Shown: piece by piece, positions 29,703 through 38,220 of the stretch
Layout of the letters: each line of letters begins with the position of its first letter
Position numbering within the stretch: the stretch's first letter is position 1
Assembly: GCF_026342835.1 (NCBI RefSeq)
Contig: NZ_JAPEMI010000001.1
Span: 1,494,501-1,558,500 of the forward strand
Direction: 5' to 3'
Origin: Streptomyces sp. NBC_00154
Lineage (GTDB): Bacteria > Actinomycetota > Actinomycetes > Streptomycetales > Streptomycetaceae
Length of the DNA stretch: 64,000 nucleotides
Made by a program: the position numbers and the translations under genes
Notes under the pieces: generated by a model
The model's input: only the letters and a program-made list of their open reading frames with translations
Told to the model about the DNA's origin: nothing
The model's database searches: none

Positions 29703-32150
29703 GTGACCGCCCGCAAGTCGTCCCGCAACGCGCCCGATCCCACCGCGACCCCATCAGCGCCCGCGGCCAAGCCGACCCCGGCGGCCAAGCCGGCCTCCGC
29801 AGCCCCAGCGGCCACCACGGCACTCTCAGCCTCCAAGGCCACTGCAGCACCCTCGGCACCCGCGGGCTCGGCGACCTCCCCGGCCAAGCGGAAGAAGACA
29901 GCAGAGAAGCGGGCCGATGCCTCTCCCCCGCGGCCGCGGCGTGGCGGTGGCCGCGGCGTCCGGCCGGTGCGGGCCCTCGACGACGCCGACCGGGCGCGGC
30001 TGCTCGCCGGTGAGCACCATGCCCCGCACGATCTGCTCGGCGCACACATGGTCCGCGGCGGTGTGGCGATCCGGGTGCTCCGTCCGTACGCGCGATCGGT
30101 GACCGTACTCGCCAAGGGGCTGCGGACCGAGCTGCACGACGACGGCGACGGCCTCTTCTCCGGACTGCTGCCGATGCCGTCCGTCCCCGAGTACCAACTC
30201 CTGGTCGGCTACGCGGACAACGAGATCGAGGTCCATGATCCGTACCGTTTCCTGCCCGCGCTCGGCGATCTCGATCTGCATCTGATCGGCGAGGGGCGGC
30301 ACGAGGAGCTGTGGACCGCCCTCGGCGCACAGCCCATGGAGCATCAGGGGGTCGCCGGTACGCGGTTCACCGTCTGGGCGCCCAATGCCCGCGGTGTGCG
30401 GGTCATCGGGGACTTCAACTACTGGGACGGCACGGGCTTCCCGATGCGTTCGCTCGGTTCCAGCGGGGTCTGGGAGCTGTTCCTCCCCGCGATCGGCGAG
30501 GGTGCGCTCTACAAGTTCGACATCTGCCGCCCGGACGGTACGCACACGGTGCGCGCCGACCCGATGGCCCGCCACACCGAGGTCCCGCCCGCCAATGCCT
30601 CGGTCGTGACGGCCTCGCACCATGAGTGGCAGGACCAGGAGTGGATGGCGCACCGCGGGGACGTACCCGTGCACGAGGCACCGTTGTCCGTGTACGAGGT
30701 GCATCTGCCGTCCTGGCGGCCGGGACTCACGTACCGCCGGCTCGCCGAGCAACTTCCGGCCTATGTAAGGGATCTGGGGTTCACACATGTGGAGCTGATG
30801 CCGGTCTCCGAGCATCCCTTCGGCGGCTCCTGGGGCTATCAGGTCACCGGCTTCTTCGCCCCGACCTCGCGCATGGGCACCCCCGATGACTTCCGGTATC
30901 TGATCGACGCGCTGCACCGGTCCGGCATCGGCGTCATCGTCGACTGGGTGCCCGCGCACTTCCCGCGCGACGACTGGGCGCTCGCCGAGTTCGACGGCCG
31001 CCCGCTGTACGAGCACTCGGACCCGGCACGCGCCGCGCACCCCGACTGGGGCACGCTCGAGTTCGACTTCGGCCGCACGGAGGTGCGCAACTTCCTGGTC
31101 GCCAACGCCTCGTACTGGTGCGAGGAGTTCCACATCGACGGGCTGCGGGTCGACGCCGTCGCCTCGATGCTCTACCTCGACTACTCGCGCGAGGACGGGG
31201 GATGGTCCCCGAACGAGCACGGCGGCCGGGAGAATCTGGATGCTGTCGCCTTCCTCCAGGAGATGAACGCCACCGTGTACCGGCGGAATCCCGGCGTCGT
31301 CACCATCGCCGAGGAGTCCACCGCCTGGGACGGCGTCACGCGCGCCACCCACCATGTCGGCCCCGGCGGCTTCGGCGGGCTCGGCTTCGGACTGAAGTGG
31401 AACATGGGCTGGATGCACGACTCCTTGGAGTACATGTCGAAGGAGCCGGTGCACCGCAAGTACCACCACAACGAGATGACCTTCTCGATGGTGTACGCGT
31501 ACAGCGAGAACTACGTGCTGCCGATCTCGCACGACGAGGTGGTGCACGGCAAGCGGGCGCTGGTGTCGAAGATGCCCGGCGACTGGTGGCAGCAGCGCGC
31601 CAACCACCGGGCGTATCTCGGCTACATGTGGGCGCACCCGGGCAAGCAGCTGCTGTTCATGGGGCAGGAGTTCGCCCAGGGCGCCGAGTGGTCGGAGGGC
31701 CACGGCCCGGACTGGTGGCTGCTCGACCCGTCGTACGCGGCGGAGGCGGACCACCGGGGCGTACGGGACCTGGTGCGTGAGCTGAACACGGTATACGGGG
31801 CGACACCGGCGCTGTGGCAGCGGGACACCGTCCCCGAGGGCTTCGCCTGGGTCGACGGCGGAGCCGCCGAGGACAACGTCTTCGCCTTCCTGCGTTTCGA
31901 CGCGGACGGTTCGCCGCTGCTCGCGGTGTCGAACTTCTCGCCGGTGGTCCGCCACGACTACCGGCTGGGCGTGCCGCCGTCCGTGTCCGCCTGGGCGGAG
32001 GTGCTCAACACGGACGCGGCACGGTACGGCGGCGGTGACGTCCTCAACCCGGATCCGCTGAAGCCGGAGTCCGTCGCCGCCCACGGTCACCGTACGAGCG
32101 TCCAGCTCACTCTGCCTCCGCTGGCGACGGTGTGGCTGAAGCCGGTGTGA
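29703..32150 (+). CDS. glgB: 1,4-alpha-glucan branching enzyme GlgB
   Basis: An 815-residue branching enzyme introducing alpha-1,6 links into the glucan from GlgE. GTG at 29703 follows GAGGAGG with 8-nt spacing. Residues 1-90 are an Ala/Pro/Lys/Thr-rich low-complexity extension, longer than most GlgB proteins. Two N-terminal beta domains follow ('[20 protein letters not shown]', then CBM48 '[20 protein letters not shown]'). The catalytic domain has DGLRVDAV (Asp484), TIAEEST (Glu537) and [10 protein letters not shown] (Asp611); the Asp-Glu spacing of 53 equals that in E. coli GlgB (405/458). It is the last gene of the glgE operon. Its last 44 bp overlap the 3' end of the convergent helicase gene. 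Confidence 0.95.
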   Translation: MTARKSSRNAPDPTATPSAPAAKPTPAAKPASAAPAATTALSASKATAAPSAPAGSATSPAKRKKTAEKRADASPPRPRRGGGRGVRPVRALDDADRARLLAGEHHAPHDLLGAHMVRGGVAIRVLRPYARSVTVLAKGLRTELHDDGDGLFSGLLPMPSVPEYQLLVGYADNEIEVHDPYRFLPALGDLDLHLIGEGRHEELWTALGAQPMEHQGVAGTRFTVWAPNARGVRVIGDFNYWDGTGFPMRSLGSSGVWELFLPAIGEGALYKFDICRPDGTHTVRADPMARHTEVPPANASVVTASHHEWQDQEWMAHRGDVPVHEAPLSVYEVHLPSWRPGLTYRRLAEQLPAYVRDLGFTHVELMPVSEHPFGGSWGYQVTGFFAPTSRMGTPDDFRYLIDALHRSGIGVIVDWVPAHFPRDDWALAEFDGRPLYEHSDPARAAHPDWGTLEFDFGRTEVRNFLVANASYWCEEFHIDGLRVDAVASMLYLDYSREDGGWSPNEHGGRENLDAVAFLQEMNATVYRRNPGVVTIAEESTAWDGVTRATHHVGPGGFGGLGFGLKWNMGWMHDSLEYMSKEPVHRKYHHNEMTFSMVYAYSENYVLPISHDEVVHGKRALVSKMPGDWWQQRANHRAYLGYMWAHPGKQLLFMGQEFAQGAEWSEGHGPDWWLLDPSYAAEADHRGVRDLVRELNTVYGATPALWQRDTVPEGFAWVDGGAAEDNVFAFLRFDADGSPLLAVSNFSPVVRHDYRLGVPPSVSAWAEVLNTDAARYGGGDVLNPDPLKPESVAAHGHRTSVQLTLPPLATVWLKPV

Positions 32151-34332
32151 TGATGCCGAGCCGCTGGGTGGCCCGGGTCAGCGCCACATAGAGATCGTTG
32201 GGGGTCATCAGCCCGGGCGCGACGACGAGAACCGTGTCGAACTCCAGGCCCTTGGCCTGGCGCGGGTCGAGCAGGACGACGGGCCGGTGCAGATCCAGCG
32301 GCCCGTCGTCGAGTCCGGTGAGTTGCGCGTGGAGCTCGCGCGGGGCGATGACGGCGAGCCTGCCCTCCGCCGGGGTCTCCGCCTCGGCGAGCCCGGCCAC
32401 CTCGGCGAGCGGCAGGGTGCGCTCCCAGGGCCGTGCACCGGTGGCGCGGATGGAGCGCGGGGGTTCGAAGGCGGGATCGGTGGCCCGGCGCCGTTCGGCC
32501 GCGTACTCCATGATCTCGGCGGGCGTACGGTAGTTGACCCCGAGCCGGGCGAGCTGCCAGCGGTCCTGGACGTACGGCGCGAGGATCTCCTGCCAGGAGT
32601 CGCAGCCTGCCAGGTCGCCGGTCTGGGCCGGATCGCCGACCAGGGTCATCGAGCGGGTCGGGCTGCGGCGCATCAGCAGCCGCCAGGCCATGGCCGACAG
32701 CTCCTGTGCCTCGTCGACGATGATGTGCCCGAACGCCCAGGTCCGGTCGGCGGCGGCGCGCTCGGCGGCGCTGCGGTGGTCGGCCTCCTCCTGACGCTCG
32801 GCGAACCGTTCGGCGTCGATGATGTCGTGCGCCGCGAGGACCTCGGAGGCGTCCTCGTCGAGGTCCTCCTTGTCCTCGAACTCGTAGGTACGGGAGGCGT
32901 ACGAGACGTCGAGGACGCCCTGCGCGTAGGCGATCTGGCGGGCCCGCTCGGCCTCGGCGGCGGCCCGGGCAGCGGAGTCGTCCGCACCGAGCAGTTCGGC
33001 GGCCTCGTCGAGGAGGGGCACGTCGGCAGGCGTCCAGACGGCCTTCTTCACGCGCCGGAGCAGCTCGGCGTCGTCCTCGGCCAGATGCGTGGGCTCCTCC
33101 AGATAGTCGGCGAGAAACTCCTGCGGGGTGAGCGGGGGCCACAGGGAGGTGATGGCGGCGTGCACCTCCGCGCTGGCGGCGATGCCCTTGCCGAGCTGCG
33201 CGATGTCGTCGGGGCCGAGGAAGTTCGGTCCGCCGTAGGGGTCGGCGCCGATGCGGTCGGCGAGCTGCGTGGTGAGATCGTCGATGATCCGGAAGGCGAA
33301 GGTGGGCAGGGCGAGATTGTGCGGCAGCCCGGTCTCGCGGGCCTTGTGCCGCGCTTCGACTGCCATGTCCCAGTCGAGGATCAGCTCCCCGTCGTCGTGC
33401 GCGATGACGATCGGCTCGCCCTTCTCGGGCACCTGCTGCCGGTCCCGTACGGCCTCGGCCAGTACGCCGGCCATCTCCGCCCGGCCCTTGACGGCGGCCG
33501 CCGCGGGGCTGTCGGTGCCGGTGGCGTGCACGCCGGGGAACAGTTCGGCGACCGTCGACAGCAGCACACCGGTCTCACCGAGCGAGGGCAGCACGTCGCC
33601 GATGTAGCCGAGGAAGGCCGGGTTGGGCCCGACGATCAGCACGGCCCGCTTGGCGAGCTGTTCCCGGTCCGCGTACAGCAGATACGCGGCCCGGTGCAGC
33701 GCGACCGCGGTCTTCCCGGTGCCCGGCCCTCCCTCGACGACGAGCACCCCGCGCTGCGGGGCGCGGATGATGTGGTCCTGCTCGGCCTGGATGGTCGAGA
33801 CGATGTCGCCCATCCGGCCCGTGCGGGCGCTGGTCAGCGCGGCGAGCAGCACCTCGTCGGCGTCGTGCGACTCGTATCCGGTGCGGGTGGTGTCGGCGAG
33901 ATCCATGATCTCGTCGTGCAAGTCGGTGACCGTGCGCCCCTGCGTGGTGATGTGCCTCCTGCGGCGCAGCCCCATCGGTTCATATCCGGTCGCGAGATAG
34001 AACGGCCGCGCGACGGGAGCCCGCCAGTCGATCAGCAACGGGGTCCGCTCGGCGTCTTCCTGCCGGATTCCGATGCGCCCGATGTGATAGGTGACTCCGT
34101 CGCGCCTGTCGATCCGTCCGAAACAGAGTCCCGTGACGGCGGCATTCAGCGCGGCGAGCGAGGCGGAGTGCTCGGCGACGCCGATATCGCGCTCCACCCG
34201 CGCCTGTCGACCGGTGCTGAGCTGCGCGATCGTGGCATGCATGGCGGCCTCGGCCGCTGCCCGGAGCTGGTCGAGCCGCTCGTGGGCGAGGGAGACGAAT
34301 TGCTGTTCCTGCCGCATTTCCTCGCTTGACAA
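32107..34332 (-). CDS. HelD/HelR-like RNA polymerase-associated superfamily 1 helicase
   Basis: A 741-residue UvrD/Rep-like ATPase of the HelD class, which binds RNA polymerase and recycles it; the Streptomyces member HelR also confers rifampicin tolerance. TTG at 34330-34332 is chosen because AGGAG lies 5 nt upstream; ATG six codons in would be 20 nt away. A long N-terminal helical region (about 1-70) fits the coiled coil HelD inserts in the polymerase secondary channel. Walker A GGPGTGKT has Lys207, motif II is VDEAQE, and later motifs include '[11 protein letters not shown]', '[14 protein letters not shown]' and '[14 protein letters not shown]'. An acidic stretch ('[15 protein letters not shown]') interrupts the helicase lobes. 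Which HelD subclass this is cannot be settled by eye. It converges on and overlaps glgB. Confidence 0.85.
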   Translation of the reverse strand: MSSEEMRQEQQFVSLAHERLDQLRAAAEAAMHATIAQLSTGRQARVERDIGVAEHSASLAALNAAVTGLCFGRIDRRDGVTYHIGRIGIRQEDAERTPLLIDWRAPVARPFYLATGYEPMGLRRRRHITTQGRTVTDLHDEIMDLADTTRTGYESHDADEVLLAALTSARTGRMGDIVSTIQAEQDHIIRAPQRGVLVVEGGPGTGKTAVALHRAAYLLYADREQLAKRAVLIVGPNPAFLGYIGDVLPSLGETGVLLSTVAELFPGVHATGTDSPAAAAVKGRAEMAGVLAEAVRDRQQVPEKGEPIVIAHDDGELILDWDMAVEARHKARETGLPHNLALPTFAFRIIDDLTTQLADRIGADPYGGPNFLGPDDIAQLGKGIAASAEVHAAITSLWPPLTPQEFLADYLEEPTHLAEDDAELLRRVKKAVWTPADVPLLDEAAELLGADDSAARAAAEAERARQIAYAQGVLDVSYASRTYEFEDKEDLDEDASEVLAAHDIIDAERFAERQEEADHRSAAERAAADRTWAFGHIIVDEAQELSAMAWRLLMRRSPTRSMTLVGDPAQTGDLAGCDSWQEILAPYVQDRWQLARLGVNYRTPAEIMEYAAERRRATDPAFEPPRSIRATGARPWERTLPLAEVAGLAEAETPAEGRLAVIAPRELHAQLTGLDDGPLDLHRPVVLLDPRQAKGLEFDTVLVVAPGLMTPNDLYVALTRATQRLGIITPASATPSPAEAE

Positions 34333-34355
34333 TTCAGCTCCTGACGCGATAGAGT
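34326..34355 (+). promoter_or_regulatory. strong consensus promoter pointing away from the helicase gene
   Basis: TTGACA (34326-34331), 18-bp spacer, TAGAGT (34350-34355). This is the best sigma-70/HrdB-type promoter I see in the window. Its -35 box overlaps the helicase start codon on the other strand. Predicted transcription start is about 34361-34363. Confidence 0.7.
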
Positions 34356-34408
34356 ATGTTTATTGAAGTCCTCCGCGTATTGCACAGTATGCGCACACGG
34401 AACTATTC

Positions 34409-34439
34409 AATATAGGCGAAGAAATACCCCGGCCGTCAA
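34409..34439 (-). promoter_or_regulatory. candidate promoter of the helicase gene
   Basis: On the minus strand TTGACG (34439-34434) and TATATT (34414-34409) are 19 bp apart, giving a start near 34402 and a ~70-nt leader before the TTG at 34332. It overlaps the candidate RNA on the other strand, so the two transcripts would be antisense to each other. Confidence 0.4.
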
Positions 34440-34460
34440 TTCGGACCGGGGTTTTTGTTT
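34427..34460 (+). terminator. intrinsic terminator with T-run
   Basis: CCCCGG (34427-34432) with inner CCG pairs with CGG-A-CCGGGG (34442-34451), followed by TTTTTGTTT (34452-34460). A clear T-tract is rare in Streptomyces, and no plus-strand gene precedes it other than the candidate RNA. Confidence 0.85.
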
Positions 34461-34479
34461 GCGTCCATGGAGATGCTCG

Positions 34480-34635
34480 GCAGAGGGTCGGCGCGGCGCC
34501 CGTCACATCGAGCGCGGCGCGCAGCCGTGCGAGGATGCCCCGCCACAAGCCGGAGTCGCCCCGGAGAGCCGCGAGCCCGGAGTCGGGCGCAAGGATGCGA
34601 TCGATGGCCCGGCCCGCGAGCACGGGGGGAAGCAA
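34480..34635 (-). pseudogene. possible gene fragment in the spacer
   Basis: Minus-strand codons from 34635 downwards read 'LPPVLAGRAIDRILAPDSGLA...' then '...WRGILARLRAALDV' with coding-like third-position GC and a plausible helical pattern, unlike the Arg-rich readings of other frames. No start signal precedes it and the reading then runs into the AT-rich spacer. It may be the remnant of a lost gene. I recognise no family, and chance coding bias in GC-rich DNA is the alternative. Confidence 0.25.
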
Positions 34636-34757
34636 GCGTTCGGAACAAGCTCAGAAAAAGCTCTGAAATCAGGCCGGTCGTGATTGAGCAGGATTGGCAC
34701 GGAGATACCCCTCGCATACACACATTCGTCCGGAACATGTCCGGATCGGGGGCTGCC

Positions 34758-35705
34758 ATGTGGACCACACTCACGCTCATCGACGCCGCGACCGCACTGG
34801 TCGCTGCCACCGCCTGCCTGGCCCTCTCCGGTCGGCGACTGCTGCCGTGGCGGCGCAGGGAGCGCGCGCCCGAACTGGGTCCGTACGATGCGGCGTTTCT
34901 GGCGGGCGGACCGGAGCGGGTGGTGGAGGCGGCGCTCCACACCCTGTGGGGCAGTGACAACAACGTCGTGATCGGGTCGGGTGGGCGGCTGCGGTTGCCC
35001 GAGCCCTGGTCGGAACCCGAGCATCCGGTGGAGCATGCCGTGGTCGAGAAGTGGCGGACCTCCGGCTCCACGACCCCGACGCTACTGCGGGTACGGGCGG
35101 TGCGGGCGGGGGCCGTACGCGAGATCGGCGACCGGCTCGTCTCGTACGGTCTGCTGATGGCCCCGCCACGCGCCCTGGCCCGTCTGTACGCCGCACGTGG
35201 CCTGGCCGTCGTGGTGTGCGGCACAGCGGTCCTGGCCGCCTTGGCCCTCCCGCAGGGGCTGCGGCAGACGGCACCGTTCATCGTGGTGGGCGCCTGCTGT
35301 CTGGCCGTGCGGGTGCTGTGCCCGGCGCGGGGTCCGCTGACCCCGGCGGGCCGTCGCCGCCTCGCAGCGATACGCACCGGCGAGGTGTGGGCATCGGCCG
35401 CGCTCGGGGACGTGGTGTTCGACGGGCGCAGCGCGCTGCCGGGTGAGCGCCGGCGCTCTCGGCGGTGGGACGGGGGCGGGGGCCGTCTGCCGTCGGTGGG
35501 CCGGATGCTGATCAAGTACGGAAAGGCACTGGATTCGGACGACGACGACCGGACCCCGGACAGCAGTGTTACCGGCAGCGACCACAGCTCCTACGGATCC
35601 GGCAGCTCCCACGACTCGTACGGCTCCCACGGCTCCTCGTACGACGGAGGAGGTCACCACCACAGCTGCGGCGGTGGCAGCAGCTGTGGTGGCGGAAACT
35701 ACTGA
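34758..35705 (+). CDS. TIGR04222-like membrane protein with Ser/Gly/His/Cys-rich tail
   Basis: A 315-residue protein of unknown function. One N-terminal hydrophobic segment (about 5-25) and two central ones (about 145-180) suggest membrane anchoring. The segment 'PYDAAFLAGGPERVVEAAL' matches what I remember of the TIGR04222 N-terminal motif. The C-terminal 60 residues are low-complexity: Asp-rich, then Ser-Tyr-Gly repeats, HHH and two Cys-Gly-Gly-Gly units, a composition typical of that family. The start at 34758 gives the hydrophobic segment immediately; ATG at 34737 is also possible, and neither has a strong ribosome site. It stands alone, 10 bp from the convergent trxA stop. Confidence 0.7.
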   Translation: MWTTLTLIDAATALVAATACLALSGRRLLPWRRRERAPELGPYDAAFLAGGPERVVEAALHTLWGSDNNVVIGSGGRLRLPEPWSEPEHPVEHAVVEKWRTSGSTTPTLLRVRAVRAGAVREIGDRLVSYGLLMAPPRALARLYAARGLAVVVCGTAVLAALALPQGLRQTAPFIVVGACCLAVRVLCPARGPLTPAGRRRLAAIRTGEVWASAALGDVVFDGRSALPGERRRSRRWDGGGGRLPSVGRMLIKYGKALDSDDDDRTPDSSVTGSDHSSYGSGSSHDSYGSHGSSYDGGGHHHSCGGGSSCGGGNY

Positions 35706-35715
35706 GCGTTATTGC

Positions 35716-36057
35716 TCACACCTTCTCGAACACGTCCTCCAGCTCCTGCAGGAGCCTGCGCTTGGGCCGGGCGCCCACCATCGACTTCACCGGCTCGCCG
35801 GACCGGAACACCATCAGGGTCGGCATCGAGAGCACTGCGTACCGGCTCGTGATCCCGGGGTTGTGGTCGACATCGAGCTGGACGACCTTGATGCGGCCGG
35901 CCTCCTCGGCGGCGATCGCGCTGAGCACGGGGGCGAGCTGGCGGCAGGGTCCGCACCAGTCGGCGGTGAACTCGACCAGTACGGGGAGCTCGGCCCCCAG
36001 CACCTCCCCGTCGAAGGTGACGTCGGTGACCTCGGCCACGCCCTCTGCATGAATCAT
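35716..36057 (-). CDS. trxA: thioredoxin
   Basis: A 113-residue cytoplasmic thioredoxin with the redox motif WCGPC in 'VEFTADWCGPCRQLAPVL' and the cis-proline loop 'LSMPTLMVF'. The N-terminus has a short extra stretch before the first strand. ATG at 36057 lies 3 nt after the merR stop, with GGAGG inside the merR end as ribosome site, so it is the second gene of a merR-trxA operon. Expression is probably set by the MerR-type promoter at 36472-36502, linking thiol-disulfide balance to the regulator's signal. Confidence 0.93.
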   Translation of the reverse strand: MIHAEGVAEVTDVTFDGEVLGAELPVLVEFTADWCGPCRQLAPVLSAIAAEEAGRIKVVQLDVDHNPGITSRYAVLSMPTLMVFRSGEPVKSMVGARPKRRLLQELEDVFEKV

Positions 36058-36060
36058 CTG

Positions 36061-36465
36061 TCATCCTCCCAGTTCACAACGTGGTTCCGGGCCGCCAGGC
36101 AGCTCGGCCGCGGCCTCCAGCTCGGCCCTCGCCAGCTCTGCGCCCACCTGGGCGCGGACCGACTGGAGCTGCTCGATGAGCGAGTCGAGCTCGCCGAGCT
36201 TGCGCCGGTAGACGGCGAGCGAGGCGGGGCAGGCGTCACCGGCCGGGTGGCCTGCGCGCAGGCACTCGACGAACGGCCGGGTCTCCTCCAGATCGAACCC
36301 GAAGTCCTGCAGGGTCCGGATCTGCTGCAGCAGCCGCAGATCGTGCTCGTCGTACGTGCGGTACCCGTTCACGGCCCGCCGCGCAGGCAGCAGTCCGCGT
36401 GACTCGTAGTAGCGCAGAGTCCGCGTCGTCGTCCCGGCCCGCTCGGCCAGCTCCCCGATTCGCAT
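36061..36465 (-). CDS. MerR-family transcriptional regulator
   Basis: A 134-residue regulator starting 'MRIGELAERAGTTTRTLRYY', the canonical MerR winged helix-turn-helix, followed by a coiled-coil dimerisation helix. Two cysteines in the segment CLRAGHPAGDAC (about residues 80-91) could bind a metal or sense redox state; a Cys-x10-Cys pair of this kind is common in MerR proteins near thioredoxin genes. Its promoter has the 19-bp spacer and central dyad expected for MerR control, so it probably regulates itself and the downstream trxA. The -10 box is 6 nt from the ATG, predicting a leaderless message. Confidence 0.92.
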   Translation of the reverse strand: MRIGELAERAGTTTRTLRYYESRGLLPARRAVNGYRTYDEHDLRLLQQIRTLQDFGFDLEETRPFVECLRAGHPAGDACPASLAVYRRKLGELDSLIEQLQSVRAQVGAELARAELEAAAELPGGPEPRCELGG

Positions 36466-36471
36466 GCTTCG

Positions 36472-36502
36472 ACCGTAAAGGTTGACGCGGGCGTCAGGGC
36501 AA
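36472..36502 (-). promoter_or_regulatory. MerR-type promoter with 19-bp spacer and operator dyad
   Basis: Minus strand: -35 TTGCCC (36502-36497), 19-bp spacer, -10 TACGGT (36477-36472), then 6 nt to the merR ATG. The spacer contains the perfect palindrome TGACGC-CC-GCGTCA (36496-36483). Overlong spacing plus a dyad between the boxes is the diagnostic design of MerR-activated promoters. Confidence 0.75.
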
Positions 36503-36574
36503 GCGCGGGGCTCTCCTTGCCCAGGCATTCCTTCAACTGCCTTTTACATTCAAGAAGTTAAGAGTGCGTCGCCA

Positions 36575-36622
36575 TTGACGGCCCCCTGGCGTGCACCTAC
36601 AAAAAGCATGAGAGCGCTCTCA
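36575..36622 (+). promoter_or_regulatory. GH16 promoter with LacI-type operator
   Basis: TTGACG (36575-36580), 17-bp spacer, TACAAA (36598-36603), then the perfect 14-bp palindrome TGAGAGCGCTCTCA (36609-36622) over the predicted transcription start. The palindrome closely resembles the CebR operator TGGGAGCGCTCCCA of Streptomyces, so repression by a LacI-family sugar sensor is likely. Confidence 0.8.
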
Positions 36623-36671
36623 AGACCGGTACCTCGTTCCCGCTCCCCCGCCCCCACCGGAGAGGTGTTCC

Positions 36672-38156
36672 TTGAACGCGAGCCGCATCCACCTGCCCGC
36701 TCACTCCCCCACGTCCGCTCCCCGCAGACGCACCACCGCACTCGCCGCGCTGACCGTGATGGCCCTGGTCCTGGCCGGGCTGGCCACCGTCCTCGGCTCC
36801 GGGTCCGCACGCGGCGCCGTCCCGCCCGCGCCTGGCTGGGACCTGAAGTGGAGTGACGACTTCAACGGCGCCGACCGCTCCCTCCCCTCGGCCGCGAACT
36901 GGCAGATCGACACCGGCCACGCCTACCCGGGTGGCCCCGCGAACTGGGGCACGGGTGAGATCCAGAACTACACCGCCAACCCCGACAACCTAAGCCTCGA
37001 CGGCAACGGCAACCTGCGGATCACCCCGCTCCGGGACGGTGCGGGCAACTGGACCTCCGGCCGGGTCGAGACAACACGCTCCGACTTCAAGGCCCCGGCG
37101 GGCGGCACTCTGCGCATCGAGAGCCGGATCCAGATGCCGAACGTCACCGGGAACGCGGCGCTCGGCTACTGGCCCGCGTTCTGGGCGCTCGGCTCCCCGT
37201 ACCGTGGCAACTACTGGAACTGGCCGGGTATCGGCGAGTTCGACGTCATGGAGAACGTCAACGGGATCAGCTCCGTCTGGGGCGTGCTGCACTGCGGTGT
37301 CAACCCGGGCGGCCCGTGCAACGAGACGACCGGAATCGCCAACAACCGGGCCTGCCCCGGCTCCAGTTGCCAGTCGGCGTTCCACACGTACACGTTCGAG
37401 TGGGACCGCTCCGTCACCCCCAATGTGCTGCGCTGGTACGTGGACGGCCAGCAGTTCCACTCCGTCTCCCAGAGCCAGCTGGACGCCGGCACCTGGGCCA
37501 ACATGACCGAGCACGCGGGGTACTTCATCCTCCTCAACCTCGCGATCGGCGGTGCGTTCCCCAATGCGCTGGGCGGCAGCACCCCCACCGCGGAGACCGT
37601 CCCGGGCCGCCCCATGCTCGTCGACTACGTCGGTGTCTGGACCAAGGGCGGCGGGGGCGGCACCGACCCGACCGATCCGCCGTCCGGCTCCTCCGACCTC
37701 ACGCTCCGCTCCGGTGGCGGTCTCGGTGCGGCTGAGGCGTCCGGCTCGGCCGCTACGCTCGCCTCGGCCGGCGGCGCCACCTACGACGGCACCCCGCACA
37801 GCCCGCAGACCTTCACTGCCTCGGGCATCACCCGGACGTACAACGGCGGCTCCACCCGGTTCGACCTGTTCGTCGACGCGGGCACGACCGTCGCCAACGG
37901 GCAGCAGATGAGGGTGAGTTACGACCGTACGGGCGACGGGACCTGGGACCGGACGGAGACGTACAACTACTTTCCCACCGACCCCGTCCCCGGCTACGAG
38001 CACTACACGCAGAGCAAGGGACTCATGGCCTCGACCGGGAGCCAGGGAAATCTGATGAACGGCAAGGTCAAGGTGGAGATCTGGAACGCCATCGGCAATG
38101 GTTCCAGCGCGGTCGGGATCGGCAACCAGTCGGTCGTGCACATCCCCTTCGGCTGA
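36672..38156 (+). CDS. secreted GH16 endo-beta-1,3-glucanase with C-terminal glucan-binding domain
   Basis: A 494-residue secreted enzyme hydrolysing beta-1,3-glucans such as laminarin. It starts with TTG at 36672 after a purine-rich GGAGAGGTG, and has a signal peptide ending near 'GSARGAVPP' (about residue 50). The GH16 domain (about 55-325) holds the catalytic motif GEFDVMEN with Glu189 (nucleophile), Asp191 and Glu194 (acid/base), plus 'YWPAFWALGSPYRGNYW' and 'HTYTFEWD'. After a GGGGG-TDPTDPPSG linker comes a ~150-residue beta-rich domain ('LTLRSGGGLGAAEASGSAAT') that resembles the CBM56 curdlan-binding module; this identification is tentative. The promoter carries a LacI-type operator, so induction by an oligosaccharide is likely. 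Confidence 0.92.
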   Translation: MNASRIHLPAHSPTSAPRRRTTALAALTVMALVLAGLATVLGSGSARGAVPPAPGWDLKWSDDFNGADRSLPSAANWQIDTGHAYPGGPANWGTGEIQNYTANPDNLSLDGNGNLRITPLRDGAGNWTSGRVETTRSDFKAPAGGTLRIESRIQMPNVTGNAALGYWPAFWALGSPYRGNYWNWPGIGEFDVMENVNGISSVWGVLHCGVNPGGPCNETTGIANNRACPGSSCQSAFHTYTFEWDRSVTPNVLRWYVDGQQFHSVSQSQLDAGTWANMTEHAGYFILLNLAIGGAFPNALGGSTPTAETVPGRPMLVDYVGVWTKGGGGGTDPTDPPSGSSDLTLRSGGGLGAAEASGSAATLASAGGATYDGTPHSPQTFTASGITRTYNGGSTRFDLFVDAGTTVANGQQMRVSYDRTGDGTWDRTETYNYFPTDPVPGYEHYTQSKGLMASTGSQGNLMNGKVKVEIWNAIGNGSSAVGIGNQSVVHIPFG

Positions 38157-38173
38157 ACGCACAGCTGACATAC

Positions 38174-38212
38174 GTGTGCGGCCGGTACGGGAGTCCCGCA
38201 CCGGCCGCACAC
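38174..38212. terminator. intrinsic terminator between GH16 and dctA
   Basis: GTGTGCGGCCGGT (38174-38186) pairs perfectly with ACCGGCCGCACAC (38200-38212), with an inner CGGG/CCCG pairing. It lies between convergent gene ends and can act in both directions. Confidence 0.88.
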
Positions 38213-38220
38213 CCACCTCG

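Larger units (their letters stand above)
34361..34460 (+). ncRNA. candidate small RNA or attenuated leader (~100 nt)
   Basis: The segment runs from the predicted start of the consensus promoter to an intrinsic terminator with a T-run. It is AT-rich compared with its surroundings and can fold. TATTGAA (34361-34367) pairs with TTCAATA (34406-34412), enclosing an inner 6-bp stem GCGUAU/GUAUGC with two G-U pairs and a 6-nt loop. The terminator hairpin follows. An 8-codon frame (34389-34415, ATG CGC ACA CGG ... TAG) is present but has no ribosome site. It could be an independent small RNA or a leader with attenuator for the gene at 34758. No known RNA family is recognised. Confidence 0.5.

Noticed and set aside
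34333..34480. Rifamycin-associated element upstream of the HelD/HelR-like gene
   Set aside because: No long GC-rich inverted repeat was found between the helicase start and 34480; the exact consensus could not be searched computationally.
34455..34757. A longer N-terminus for the TIGR04222-like protein
   Set aside because: The extra residues are Arg-rich, overlap the terminator, and would hide the hydrophobic N-terminal segment.
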